Position numbers and translations under genes: made by a program
The notes under the pieces: generated by a model
The model's input: only the letters and a program-made list of their open reading frames with translations
Database searches by the model: none
Told to the model about the DNA's origin: nothing
NCBI RefSeq assembly: GCF_003627215.1
Contig: NZ_CP032678.1
Span: 496,001 to 560,000, forward strand
DNA from: Pseudomonas sp. Leaf58
Lineage (GTDB): Bacteria; Pseudomonadota; Gammaproteobacteria; Pseudomonadales; Pseudomonadaceae
Length of the DNA stretch: 64,000 bases
Reading direction: 5' to 3'
Shown here: in pieces, positions 18,371-25,633 of the stretch
Numbering within the stretch: the stretch's first letter is position 1
How the letters are laid out: each line of letters begins with the position of its first letter

Positions 18371-19054
18371 CTAGCAGCCATAAATATACGACCGAAACGC
18401 TGGGATGCGCTCGGTGGCTGTCCTGCAGTGGACTGCCGCATTCTCGCAGCGATTGAGCATATCAGGATGATTACTCAGTACGGCCTGCACCTTGAGTTCT
18501 GAGCGACCCAGGGCTGTCATGAATAACATCTGCACCTGAGCCAACGTCTGCGCGCACTGCGCCAGGAACTCTACCTCTAGGAACTCGAAACCTGCAAGGA
18601 CGGCGATAGGGAAATTCGCCTTCACTGCAGTGGCGTCAGCTGCAGTGCCGGAAGCTCGATCGCTGACAAAGTTGACGATCACACCTTCATGCGCCTTCCA
18701 CAACGCTTCGGCTTCCGCTTCATCCCCTAGCACCACAAACACAGTTTTGTGCTCGCGCTCGGCCATCAACAATACACTGTCCAGTTGGCAGGACATACCA
18801 GCAACCAGGGCATAAGCGACATTGGCATTGTCGAACAGCTCGATCAACGTGGCGATTTCGTCCCGTACCCCCACAACCAGACCACCTGAACGCCACACAC
18901 TGATGTCCTTGAACATGACTTGGTGCAAGGCCTTGTGTCGCATGTGCGGGCTCCTGGCCCTGACAAGCAAGGCCTGCGATACAGACACCTCGAAATTGGC
19001 TGAGTACACCAGCTCTAGCGCATCGTCCTGAAGGATCGCGGTGGGGGTGGGCAT
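18371..19054 (-). CDS. Orphan protein
   Basis: 227 residues from ATG 19054, with AGGTGAT about 7 nt upstream. No domain recognised. It has alternating strands and helices, with a stretch (KTVFVVLGDEAEAEALWKAH) that resembles a Rossmann-type strand-loop-helix, but no nucleotide motif. The strong minus-strand terminator at 19110 separates it from the structured RNA region upstream, so it probably has its own promoter (GATATTAAC near 19090). Confidence 0.65.
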   Translation of the reverse strand: MPTPTAILQDDALELVYSANFEVSVSQALLVRARSPHMRHKALHQVMFKDISVWRSGGLVVGVRDEIATLIELFDNANVAYALVAGMSCQLDSVLLMAEREHKTVFVVLGDEAEAEALWKAHEGVIVNFVSDRASGTAADATAVKANFPIAVLAGFEFLEVEFLAQCAQTLAQVQMLFMTALGRSELKVQAVLSNHPDMLNRCENAAVHCRTATERIPAFRSYIYGC

Positions 19055-19109
19055 TTGAAATCACCTGAATTATGGGTGTTAATATCGGAATTTACGATAA
19101 TTACCAAAC

Positions 19110-19166
19110 AAAAAGGGGGTTACGCCTATCGGTGCCCAAACCTTCTGCACCGATCGCGAACCCCCT
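19110..19166 (-). terminator. Strong minus-strand intrinsic terminator
   Basis: Arms AGGGGGTT (19114-19121) and AACCCCCT (19159-19166) enclose a second perfect stem ATCGGTGC/GCACCGAT. Read on the minus strand, the stem is followed by a T-run. It ends a transcript coming from the tRNA side, before the 18371-19054 gene. Confidence 0.85.
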
Positions 19167-19600
19167 TCTTGCCAGCCGAAGCTGTAGGTTGCTATTCCAC
19201 CCTGAAGTCACGCCGCAAGCGGCGCTGGTACGGTTTCATAAGAGCCCCAGGGAGTTAACCAGCTTCCCCCTGGTGCTGAGGGTTAATCAGTCACCCACAA
19301 CCGCTCGACCTTTCCCCATCTATGACGCTACACGTGATTGCGCCGCGTCTCCGGTGCCAGTGGCCATGACGGATTACCTCTCCCTCACGCGCCCTCGCTT
19401 CAGTCAACCCACAGAGCGTAATAGCGTCATCGGTAGGGGGTGGGCCTTCCCCTGGCGATCTACTGGAACGGTGGGTAAAGCATGAGCCCGTCTCCAGCGC
19501 TAGTGGGGGCGGTACCGGTTTTCGAACGCGCCGCAGCGCGAACAGATTCCGATCATCCACCCCGCTGCCCATTCTCGGCGTAAAAGATTGACACGCAACC
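19110..19600 (-). ncRNA. Candidate large structured non-coding RNA
   Basis: About 490 bases without a convincing ORF, bounded by the tRNA-Thr gene and the terminator at 19110. Perfect complementary blocks are dense: CGCCGCAAGCGGCG (19211-19224), TTAACC/GGTTAA around 19255-19286, long-range ATGACGCTA (19322-19330) with TAGCGTCAT (19422-19430), AGGGG/CCCCT near 19436-19453, CTGGA...TCCAG (19463-19495), and GC-rich pairing near 19526-19541. Large ornate RNAs such as GOLLD are known next to phage tRNA genes; I cannot assign this one to a known family. Confidence 0.5.
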
Positions 19601-19624
19601 TCAAGGGCCGAACATGGACAGGTA

Positions 19625-19701
19625 TGGTGCCGCCAATAGGATTCGAACCTATGACCCCCTGCTTACAAGGCAGTGGCTCTGACCAGCTGAGCTATAGCGG
19701 C
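19625..19701 (-). tRNA. tRNA-Thr (anticodon TGT)
   Basis: Acceptor GCCGCTA/TTGGCGGC region, anticodon loop CTTGTAA, T-arm ATAGG-TTCGAAT-CCTAT, encoded CCA. Confidence 0.95.
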
Positions 19702-19764
19702 ATATTCTGTACTGATGATCCAATCTACCTTTTCTGTCGATCGTCGTCAATATATATCTAAAGG

Positions 19765-19854
19765 TGGCGGAAAGCGAGGGATTCGAACCCCCGTGACCCG
19801 TAGGTCGCACCGCTTTCGAGGCGGGCCCATTTAGCCAGGCTCTGGCAGCTTTCC
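19765..19854 (-). tRNA. tRNA-Ser (anticodon CGA)
   Basis: Type II tRNA. Acceptor GGAAAGC/GCTTTCC, anticodon loop CTCGAAA, long variable arm, encoded CCA. Confidence 0.95.
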
Positions 19855-19953
19855 TTAACTCGGTGCTCAGTGCGCTGGCAAAGCCGCCTCGGGCTTGCAC
19901 GTGTGCTACACTGAGCGATAAAGTAGTGAAATTCCCATCTCAGGTACCAGCCA

Positions 19954-20166
19954 ATGCCAACACCTCACTCCGCCCCTGGTTCAGCCTGCACCCGCGTGAG
20001 CCCTGAAGACTGCGAAGCCATCAAGGCCTGGTTTGAGTCCCCCGAGGCGGGCGCCGCTTTACAAGCGGCTGCACAGGAAGCGCGTGCAACGATCGCCAGG
20101 ATGCGCCATGAATGCCGGATTGACTGGCGTGAGCTGCACCGGCCTATCGTGCGCATCCTGCCTTAG
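19954..20166 (+). CDS. Possible small protein opposite the tRNA genes
   Basis: 70 residues from ATG 19954. It has a Pro/Ser-rich start followed by an alanine-rich helical stretch (EAGAALQAAAQEARATIARM). TACACT at 19907-19912, preceded by TGC, could be an extended -10. The ribosome site is weak (CAGG). Codon use resembles the neighbours. No family recognised, and it is antisense to the tRNA transcript. Confidence 0.45.
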   Translation: MPTPHSAPGSACTRVSPEDCEAIKAWFESPEAGAALQAAAQEARATIARMRHECRIDWRELHRPIVRILP

Positions 20167-20175
20167 AGCTTAAAT

Positions 20176-20260
20176 TGGTGCGGAGGAGGGGACTCGAACC
20201 CCTAAAGCTTTCGCCGCCTGAGCCTAAATCAGGTGTGTTTACCAATTTCACCACATCCGC
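20176..20260 (-). tRNA. tRNA-Leu (anticodon TAG)
   Basis: Type II tRNA. Acceptor GCGGATG/TCCGC side, anticodon stem CCTGA/TCAGG with loop TTTAGGC, encoded CCA. Confidence 0.95.
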
Positions 20261-20275
20261 GTTTTACAACAAAAA

Positions 20276-20353
20276 TGGTCGGGATAGGAAGATTCGAACT
20301 TCCGGCCTCCAGTCCCCCAGACTGGCGCGCTAACCTGACTGCGCTATACCCCG
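20276..20353 (-). tRNA. tRNA-Pro (anticodon GGG)
   Basis: Acceptor CGGGGTA/TATCCCG, anticodon stem CCAGT/ACTGG with loop CTGGGGG, T-arm GGAAG-TTCGAAT-CTTCC, encoded CCA. Confidence 0.93.
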
Positions 20354-20493
20354 TAAACTTGTCTTATACTCAATACCACTCAATTATTGTGCCAACCAAA
20401 TGGTAGAAGTAAGATAAGGCACTTGCACTTTGACACCCTTCGACAGATGTCCGTATTATGCACAGCCACATACATGGACGGTACAACTACATA

Positions 20494-20571
20494 TGGTCGG
20501 AGTACCAGGATTTGAACCTGGGACATCCTGCTCCCAAAGCAGGCGCGCTAACCTGGCTGCGCTATACTCCG
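20494..20571 (-). tRNA. tRNA-Pro (anticodon TGG)
   Basis: Acceptor CGGAGTA/TACTCCG, anticodon loop TTTGGGA, T-arm CCAGG-TTCAAAT-CCTGG, encoded CCA. Confidence 0.95.
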
Positions 20572-20587
20572 AATTATTGCATAAACC

Positions 20588-20724
20588 TATGTTTCATACC
20601 AAGACCTTTGACGGGGGAGTCGAACCCCTTTGCCCAGCCAGGCACTTTCTTGGATTCGAACCAAGCCGCTGCCGGTTAGTACCGGCGCACCACCAATGGA
20701 TCAAAGGCCTTGGTATGAAACATA
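20588..20724 (-). ncRNA. tRNA-like element with two T-arms inside a 24-bp inverted repeat
   Basis: A 24-base arm at 20588-20611 is repeated inverted at 20701-20724 with one difference. On the minus-strand RNA the difference is a G-U wobble, so all 24 positions can pair. Between the arms lie a GCCGG/CCGGC hairpin at the anticodon-stem position (6-nt loop TACTAA) and two T-arm-like hairpins, CTTGG-TTCGAAT-CCAAG and GGGG-TTCGACT-CCCC. The 5' segment GGCCTTTGA can pair with 3' sequence after either T-arm. No encoded CCA. It is not an ordinary tRNA; it may be a rearranged tandem tRNA or a regulatory tRNA mimic. Confidence 0.6.
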
Positions 20725-20732
20725 CAACTTGT

Positions 20733-20820
20733 TGGCGGAGAGTCCCGGATTCGAACCGGGGAGGCTGTGACACCTGGCAGGATTCAAAGCTGCTACTTTA
20801 GACCGCTCAGACAACTCTCC
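20733..20820 (-). tRNA. tRNA-Ser-like (anticodon TGA)
   Basis: Type II tRNA with acceptor GGAGAGT/ACTCTCC, long variable arm, T-arm CCCGG-TTCGAAT-CCGGG and encoded CCA. Loop TTTGAAT gives anticodon TGA, but the pair closing the anticodon loop is a C:C mismatch. This is a second TGA serine tRNA in the window (also 16525-16614). Confidence 0.8.
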
Positions 20821-20825
20821 GTAAC

Positions 20826-20901
20826 TGGTGCTGAGGGCGGGACTCGAACCCACGACCTGCGCCTTATGAGGGCGTCGCTCTACCGACTGAGCTACTTCAG
20901 C
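20826..20901 (-). tRNA. tRNA with anticodon CAT (Met or Ile2)
   Basis: Acceptor GCTGAAG/CCTCAGC (one mismatch), D-arm AGCTCAGTCGGTAGAGC, anticodon loop CTCATAA, T-arm with TTCGAGT, encoded CCA. Elongator Met versus lysidine-type Ile cannot be settled by eye. Confidence 0.9.
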
Positions 20902-20948
20902 AAGACTCGATGTCATGGCCATGTTCCAGCCAAAACACATTAATAATC

Positions 20949-21050
20949 AGGCATTTGCGATGGAAGCTCGAAATGCCAAAAAGGGCTGCTAGACTCAGGC
21001 CTACGGCCTGCAGGGAACCCGTTTCTCCCTGTTGATCCTGAGGTCGAAGG
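20949..21050 (-). ncRNA. Folded spacer between tRNA-Met and tRNA-Ser
   Basis: No ORF. Perfect pairs: GGCATTT/AAATGCC (about 20950-20977), and a three-way-junction layout in which CTCAGG and CCTGAG enclose CAGGC/GCCTG and CAGGGA/TCCCTG hairpins (about 20994-21043). Probably an excised spacer or a small structured RNA. Confidence 0.4.
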
Positions 21051-21108
21051 TTCAGCAAACCCTCCACTTGACCACTCAAGTTCTTCATCAACGATGAACT
21101 AGCGCATA

Positions 21109-21199
21109 TGGCGGTGATGCAGGGATTCGAACCCTGGATACCTGTGATAGATATGCCTCCTTAGCAGGGAGGTGCTTTCGGCCACTCAGCCACATCACC
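21109..21199 (-). tRNA. tRNA-Ser (anticodon GCT)
   Basis: Type II tRNA. Acceptor GGTGATG/CATCACC, anticodon stem CCTCC/GGAGG with loop CTGCTAA, encoded CCA. Confidence 0.95.
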
Positions 21200-21250
21200 A
21201 TATAAACTTCTGTCAGATTGTATAAAGAGCGGTAAATCTTGAATCGAATG

Positions 21251-21338
21251 TGGCGGTGAAGAGAGGATTTGAACCTCCGAACCTGTGACAGTTACCTGAT
21301 TTCCAATCAGGCCCATTCAGCCGCTCTGGCACTTCACC
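21251..21338 (-). tRNA. tRNA-Ser (anticodon GGA)
   Basis: Type II tRNA. Acceptor GGTGAAG/CTTCACC, anticodon stem CCTGA/TCAGG with loop TTGGAAA, encoded CCA. First tRNA after the attenuator. Confidence 0.95.
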
Positions 21339-21358
21339 GAAAACTTTTCCAAGGCATT

Positions 21359-21428
21359 AAAAAACCCGGAGCATGTCCGGGTTTTTGGATACTGGATCCC
21401 GGACGGCGTGTCCGAGATGCGAACACGC
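21359..21428 (-). promoter_or_regulatory. Attenuator: competing hairpins and intrinsic terminator before tRNA operon 2
   Basis: Minus-strand RNA order after the leader stop: segment 1 GCGTGT (21428-21423), segment 2 CGGACACGC (21414-21406), segment 3 GTCCGGG (21404-21398), segment 4 CCCGGAC (21381-21375), segment 5 TCCGGG (21370-21365) and six T (21364-21359). Pairings 1:2, 2:3, 3:4 and 4:5 are all perfect and mutually exclusive, and 4:5 plus the T-run is an intrinsic terminator. A ribosome at the leader stop would cover segment 1, giving 2:3 and hence termination. A ribosome stalled earlier would leave 1:2 and the 3:4 antiterminator. The mechanism is inferred by analogy with amino-acid operon attenuators. 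Confidence 0.75.
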
Positions 21429-21432
21429 GATA

Positions 21433-21492
21433 CTATGCCATTGGTGACGGCAGCGTCATTGTCAGACTAGATGGCATACTTGGCATGTTCAT
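21433..21492 (-). CDS. 19-residue leader peptide of the tRNA attenuator
   Basis: ATG at 21492, stop TAG at 21435-21433, with GAGG about 8 nt upstream. The peptide is MNMPSMPSSLTMTLPSPMA: 5 Met, 4 Ser, 4 Pro, 2 Leu, 2 Thr of 19. These are the amino acids carried by the tRNAs downstream (Ser, Met, Pro, Leu, Thr). The stop lies 5 bases before hairpin segment 1. Expected role: a sensor of charged-tRNA supply, not a functional product. Too short for homology support; the case rests on composition, position and the hairpins. Confidence 0.7.
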   Translation of the reverse strand: MNMPSMPSSLTMTLPSPMA

Positions 21493-21517
21493 GGGTAGTT
21501 CCTCGTGCATATGTCTA

Positions 21518-21547
21518 ATAGTAGTCACTGCTTCGAATTAGTGTCAA
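21518..21547 (-). promoter_or_regulatory. Sigma70 promoter of tRNA operon 2
   Basis: On the minus strand, TTGACA (21547-21542), 18-bp spacer, TACTAT (21523-21518), about 25 bases before the leader ATG. Divergent from the promoter at 21584. Confidence 0.8.
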
Positions 21548-21583
21548 CAGCCTTTTTCAAAAAAAGGGAAATATTTTTTCAGC

Positions 21584-21619
21584 TTGACCTACCACAAACA
21601 TTGCGTATACTTGGTGTAC
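21584..21619 (+). promoter_or_regulatory. Sigma70 promoter with GTATAC-type operator
   Basis: TTGACC (21584-21589), 16-bp spacer, TATACT (21606-21611). The site GTATAC-TTG-GTGTAC (21605-21619) overlaps the -10 box. Confidence 0.75.
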
Positions 21620-21646
21620 GTTAACTGATGCGATGGAATCACCGCC

Positions 21647-22438
21647 ATGCAGTATATCAAGCCGGAAAACCTGATCTTTCATAACGATGCCCTGGTGACC
21701 CTTGAGGTACTGCGTGAGCATACCCTGGGGTGTGAAGGTGATGAGGCTGTACGCCTGGGCATTCTTTCTAAAATCGATCGCCGCATTGCCGAACTGAAGG
21801 CCTCAGTTTTTGAGCGTAGGGAGGCCAATGGATCTATTCGGGTACGCCATCCCGCCATCGGCGTCCTGTGTATCGATCACGAAACCCTCAAAGAGCCGAC
21901 CCAACTGTTCGCTTCCCATATCAAAAGCCTGGTGGCCTTCACCATCACCATCAGTCGTGCTGACGCCATCATTGGTGTCGATGGGCTGATTGATTACGAG
22001 CCCTATGAAGAGATTGCGCGCTTTAAGATGACTGCATCAGCGTTTAGCGAACTGATTACAAGTCCTGGGCGTGGCCATCATCCGGCCACATTCGAATTCG
22101 CCAAGTACTACCGGATTGATCCCTACCTGCCGGATGCCATGGCCAATTCAAAAACACTGTTGGCCCGCAGTGTGGAAAATTGTCTGGATGGCACGCAAGA
22201 GTGGCTCAGCAACCTGGCAGGACTTATCTCCGAAGCTGCTGAAAAATCTGCCAAGCCAACCCTCAAAGCCGTTGCTGAGATGCAGAAATACACGTCCATG
22301 CTTGAGTTATCGGTGGTCGCAGGCCCTGGGTACAACCTGGCACGCTTAGCCGAGTTTGCCGAGGTGGTTAAGGCCCACAGTCAGCAGGAAATCGAGGCGC
22401 TCATCGCCCTCCACAAAATGAATGAGGAGTCTCGTTGA
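21647..22438 (+). CDS. Orphan protein, first of a two-gene operon
   Basis: 263 residues from ATG 21647, 36 bases after the -10 box. No known domain. A central block (AFTITISRAD...IARFKMTASAFSELIT) resembles a block in the next protein (FMQFDIQFG...IGLIRAAMSVEQFSLLIRG), so the two are probably distant paralogues. The C-terminal third is helical. It overlaps the next gene by one base (TGATG). It belongs to the group of promoters carrying the GTATAC site, suggesting co-regulation with the NAD and topoisomerase genes. Confidence 0.75.
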   Translation: MQYIKPENLIFHNDALVTLEVLREHTLGCEGDEAVRLGILSKIDRRIAELKASVFERREANGSIRVRHPAIGVLCIDHETLKEPTQLFASHIKSLVAFTITISRADAIIGVDGLIDYEPYEEIARFKMTASAFSELITSPGRGHHPATFEFAKYYRIDPYLPDAMANSKTLLARSVENCLDGTQEWLSNLAGLISEAAEKSAKPTLKAVAEMQKYTSMLELSVVAGPGYNLARLAEFAEVVKAHSQQEIEALIALHKMNEESR

Positions 22439-23337
22439 TGCGCTCAATTAATACTGCCGTGCTATCGTCCCTGGATCTTTCGGTTGCCGAGCTTGCGTTA
22501 CTGGCGCCCACCGCAATCAAGCGACACGCGGAGCATGCTGCCAAGTACAACTACAAACCGGATCCGAAGCGCTCATTTTCGGAATGGTTGGCGCTGTACG
22601 GGCCAAAGGGTCTAAAGGTTGAGCAATACATCGATATTCAGCTCATGCACGCCCTGGCCACCCGCCATAAGCCCTACACATCTGTTCGCGAAGTCGAAAC
22701 CAAGCTATTCGCACAGGAATATGGCACCCACCACAGTAGCTATGGCAGCATTTCCCTAGGTGCGCCCTCGTCGAGTCGAGTCGCACTGGTTGGCACCTCA
22801 ACCATGTCCAGTTATTTCATGCAATTTGACATTCAGTTCGGCCAGTTGGCCGTCCGTGATGGCGACACCCCTCATCTGATGGACAACATAGGTTTGATTC
22901 GGGCAGCCATGTCTGTTGAGCAGTTCTCGCTTTTGATTCGCGGTGGCAGTGGGGTCAGGGCCCCAGCCAAGCTTCAAGTTATTCCTGAGGGCTTGGGAGA
23001 CGACCCGCCCGCATTGAGTCCGACCTCTGCCAAGCGCCAGGATTTTGAAGGTGCAATTCGCCAAGCGGCACAACCATTCATTCTGGCGATGAAAGCGATC
23101 GCAGAGATCCTGGGGCAGGACTTGTCCAAAAAGGCGAATCGTGTGGCTTTGGGCGAGGCCGGTAAGGCGGCACAGCTCGCGCTGGCCGAGGTGCAGGGGC
23201 AGATTTCGGCAATGACCGTGGCGGCGAGCCAGGAAGAAACCGAGCGGGTGCAGCGCCAATTCGACGCGGAAATCGCCGAGCGCCTGCAATCGATGGGGAT
23301 TGAAAACCTCAGTGCAATCATTCCCCGGCTGACCTGA
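22438..23337 (+). CDS. Orphan protein, second gene of the operon
   Basis: 299 residues from ATG 22438 (MRSINTAVLSS), with GAGGAG about 8 nt upstream inside the previous gene; translationally coupled through TGATG. The middle resembles the upstream protein. The C-terminus (about 215-290) is a long Ala/Glu/Gln-rich helix, probably a coiled coil. An intrinsic terminator follows at 23358. Function unknown. Confidence 0.75.
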   Translation: MRSINTAVLSSLDLSVAELALLAPTAIKRHAEHAAKYNYKPDPKRSFSEWLALYGPKGLKVEQYIDIQLMHALATRHKPYTSVREVETKLFAQEYGTHHSSYGSISLGAPSSSRVALVGTSTMSSYFMQFDIQFGQLAVRDGDTPHLMDNIGLIRAAMSVEQFSLLIRGGSGVRAPAKLQVIPEGLGDDPPALSPTSAKRQDFEGAIRQAAQPFILAMKAIAEILGQDLSKKANRVALGEAGKAAQLALAEVQGQISAMTVAASQEETERVQRQFDAEIAERLQSMGIENLSAIIPRLT

Positions 23338-23357
23338 CGGGCCTCCCCCTGAGTGAG

Positions 23358-23386
23358 CCCCAACTTGCACCTGCAACTGGGGTTTT
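23358..23386 (+). terminator. Intrinsic terminator
   Basis: CCCCA...TGGGG with inner TTGCA/TGCAA, followed by TTTT. It ends the 21647-23337 operon. Confidence 0.85.
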
Positions 23387-23399
23387 CTCGTGAAGACCG

Positions 23400-23948
23400 C
23401 TAGAGCCCAATCTCACTCTCCAGGTGCATCGTCAAGACGCGCTCGCTGACGTGGTCGAGCAGGTAGGGGAGCTTGATGATCTTGAATACCCTGTCAGCCA
23501 AACGCGGATTGCTGGCATACGTGAGCACCAGGTCTTGCGGGAGCGCCTGCAGAATAAGCGCCGCAACAGGTGCGGCCTGCTGCTTGGCACCGGCCTCAAT
23601 CAATTCAGCAAGTTCCGCCAACGGCTGTGGTTGCCTGTCTTTAAGCCCTAGGTAGATGTAGCCGCCGACAAGGTATTGCTTCAAGCCAATGAACCAATCG
23701 GCGCCGTCCGCGATCAGTCGGGTCATCAGCTGATCATCCCCATCCCTGGCTTTTTGCTCACGGCGGAACATCGCCTGGATGATTTCATGGCCGCCATTTC
23801 GGGCGAATTCGGCTTTGTAAATCGGCTCCACTGTTGCCCAGGCGCCAGACGGAACGGCGCCAATGCTTGCGCCCAGCCAGTCTGCGAAATTCATGCTGGA
23901 ATACGCTGCAGGATGGTCTTGGTCGCCGCCAGTAAGCATGAAATTCAT
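23400..23948 (-). CDS. Orphan protein with SEIGL tail
   Basis: 182 residues from ATG 23948, coupled to the upstream gene by a 4-base overlap. Helical, no domain recognised. It ends MHLESEIGL, a conservative variant of the shared C-terminal tail (I for L). In this operon only the second gene carries the tail. Confidence 0.75.
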   Translation of the reverse strand: MNFMLTGGDQDHPAAYSSMNFADWLGASIGAVPSGAWATVEPIYKAEFARNGGHEIIQAMFRREQKARDGDDQLMTRLIADGADWFIGLKQYLVGGYIYLGLKDRQPQPLAELAELIEAGAKQQAAPVAALILQALPQDLVLTYASNPRLADRVFKIIKLPYLLDHVSERVLTMHLESEIGL

Positions 23949-24595
23949 AACGCGGCGGGAATATCCTGGTTCGCTGACCTGGCATATCGCACCATGTTTT
24001 CTGCGTCCATGTAACGCCGGATGGAGCGTATCCCCTGCAGACTCTTGAATGCTTCAATGTCACCGGCCCTGGCCACATTGAGCAGTACTGCATTGATGTT
24101 GGTGCCATTGTTAAGGAGTTTGCGAACGTCTGCGACCTTGCGCAAGCTGCCATTCTGGAAGCGCATGACGCTCTGGGTAAGGGGCAGGGGGTTGAGGTGA
24201 TCCAGGCGGTAGCTGCGACCTTTCTGCTGGTGGATGATCGCGATCATCCGTTCGCGAGTGTCTTCTTGTGTCAGGGCTAAGGCGCAAACCTTGTCAAAGG
24301 CGGAATCTACCCAGCGTTCTAACGTCGTTGTGCGAGCATGCTTGTCCGGGACATGACCTGGAAACTCCTGCTCGATCACCACATTCGCCAGCTCGCTTTG
24401 GCCAGCGTAGAGTTGCTTTGCCACCTCCGAGATCACCTTCTGACGAGGCTCATCCGCTCTCCAGGCCATCCACTCAATCACCTGTGGTGCAATCCCGGTT
24501 AGACACGTCGCGTCCTTCCGGGCATGCCCGGCATCGGCAAGCTCGTTAAATTGAACTTCGGTCAAGACGAAGGAGGGGGTCGGCGTAGCAGTCAT
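23945..24595 (-). CDS. Orphan protein
   Basis: 216 residues from ATG 24595 with GGAG upstream (AGATGGAGTTTGT). Helical; the last part (VRKLLNNGTNINAVLLNVARAG, then DIEAFKSLQGI) looks like one or two ankyrin-type repeats. It ends DIPAAL, not the shared tail. First gene of a minus-strand pair, with CATAAT near 24640 as a possible -10. Confidence 0.7.
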   Translation of the reverse strand: MTATPTPSFVLTEVQFNELADAGHARKDATCLTGIAPQVIEWMAWRADEPRQKVISEVAKQLYAGQSELANVVIEQEFPGHVPDKHARTTTLERWVDSAFDKVCALALTQEDTRERMIAIIHQQKGRSYRLDHLNPLPLTQSVMRFQNGSLRKVADVRKLLNNGTNINAVLLNVARAGDIEAFKSLQGIRSIRRYMDAENMVRYARSANQDIPAAL

Positions 24596-24679
24596 ACAAA
24601 CTCCATCTGCATCGGGATTTTCTTCTTGAGATAGACCTATTATGCTTGCTGCCCCGCACTGGGGTAAATCACCAGGCAG

Positions 24680-24708
24680 TTGACACCATTAGGTATACTC
24701 CGTATACT
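24680..24708 (+). promoter_or_regulatory. Near-consensus sigma70 promoter with GTATAC-N3-GTATAC operator
   Basis: TTGACA (24680-24685), 17-bp spacer, TATACT (24703-24708). GTATAC-TCC-GTATAC (24693-24707) is the most perfect copy of the shared site and covers the -10 box. Strong promoter, probably repressible. Confidence 0.85.
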
Positions 24709-24738
24709 TTAATCACCACCTCATCAAGGATCGTGCTC

Positions 24739-25506
24739 ATGAAAATGCTCAAGCTGCTAGTTGCCTCCGCGTTGCTGTCGGTCTTGGCGGGTTGTGCAGG
24801 CCTAACCTCGAACTCTGACAGTTCCGTCGAATACACCTATGCAGGCGTGCCTGACGCCATGGCTGATCACTGGGTGGGGGCGGCCACTGAAGACGGTGGC
24901 AAGGAGAACTGGACGTTCGCCATGGATTTGCGCCAGAAAGAACTCAGCCTGGTGAACTACTTCTCGCAGAACTGCACCGCCGTCATGAAGTACCAACGCA
25001 CTGAGCCTAATGGTGGCCTACTGTTCCTGCAGCAGCGCAGCTCGGGCAACCAGTGCTTCGGCAACCACTATGTCCGCCTTACGCAGATTCAGCCCAATAC
25101 CCTGGAATATGCCTTCTACACCCTCGAAGGCAAGAAGAAAGCCAGCGGCCAGCTCAAGCGCTCCAGCACCACCGCCTTTCATGTGAACATGGATTCGCGC
25201 CTGGTGGGCACCTGGAAAGGTACGGCAGTGCTGGTCGGCGGCAAGTCCACGCCGGCTGTTATCACCATCGGCAAGACCCAGACCAGTTCTGCCAGCTACG
25301 ATGCGTGTGGCAGCAGCCGCCTGTACTACCGCTCGTTTGTCAACCGCTCGGTGGCATTTGAAGAGCAGGCCAGCAACGGTCAGCCAAGTGCCTGTGTTGG
25401 CCAGATCACGACCTTCAACTACATGCCTGACGGCACGCTGCGTCGCATCAACCTCAACGCCAAAGGTGAGCGGATTTCGGCGACCTACTTCACCAGGGTC
25501 AAATGA
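24739..25506 (+). CDS. Secreted lipoprotein
   Basis: 255 residues from ATG 24739 (AAGGA at the right distance). The signal sequence MKMLKLLVASALLSVLAGC has a lipobox LAGC with Cys19, so it should be lipidated after export. The mature part is beta-rich with several cysteines and repeated short W/Y-containing strands, no family recognised. It is a single-gene transcript with its own operator-controlled promoter and terminator. A lipoprotein gene under the same operator as an NAD operon is unexpected. Confidence 0.82.
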   Translation: MKMLKLLVASALLSVLAGCAGLTSNSDSSVEYTYAGVPDAMADHWVGAATEDGGKENWTFAMDLRQKELSLVNYFSQNCTAVMKYQRTEPNGGLLFLQQRSSGNQCFGNHYVRLTQIQPNTLEYAFYTLEGKKKASGQLKRSSTTAFHVNMDSRLVGTWKGTAVLVGGKSTPAVITIGKTQTSSASYDACGSSRLYYRSFVNRSVAFEEQASNGQPSACVGQITTFNYMPDGTLRRINLNAKGERISATYFTRVK

Positions 25507-25529
25507 CCTGGATCTGATCGGTAAATGAA

Positions 25530-25551
25530 GCCCGCGCCAGCGGGCTTTTTT
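25530..25551 (+). terminator. Intrinsic terminator of lipoprotein gene
   Basis: GCCCGC-GCCA-GCGGGC followed by TTTTTT. Confidence 0.92.
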
Positions 25552-25573
25552 GTGGGCAAAAACCGCTATCGGC

Positions 25574-25617
25574 TTGACCCATAAGGGCTTTTCACTCATA
25601 ATGTATACAGAGTAGAC
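25574..25617 (+). promoter_or_regulatory. Sigma70 promoter with GTATAC-type operator, NAD operon
   Basis: TTGACC (25574-25579), 17-bp spacer, CATAAT (25597-25602). GTATAC-AGA-GTAGAC (25603-25617) sits directly downstream, at the expected transcription start. Confidence 0.75.
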
Positions 25618-25633
25618 CTTATTGGATGTTGCC

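Noticed and set aside
19072..19485. 137-codon plus-strand ORF in the structured RNA region
   Set aside because: Low-quality codon use, no ribosome site, and it runs through the hairpins and the minus-strand terminator.
20430..20801. 123-codon plus-strand ORF across tRNA genes
   Set aside because: It reads antisense through tRNA-Pro and the tRNA-like element; typical chance ORF.
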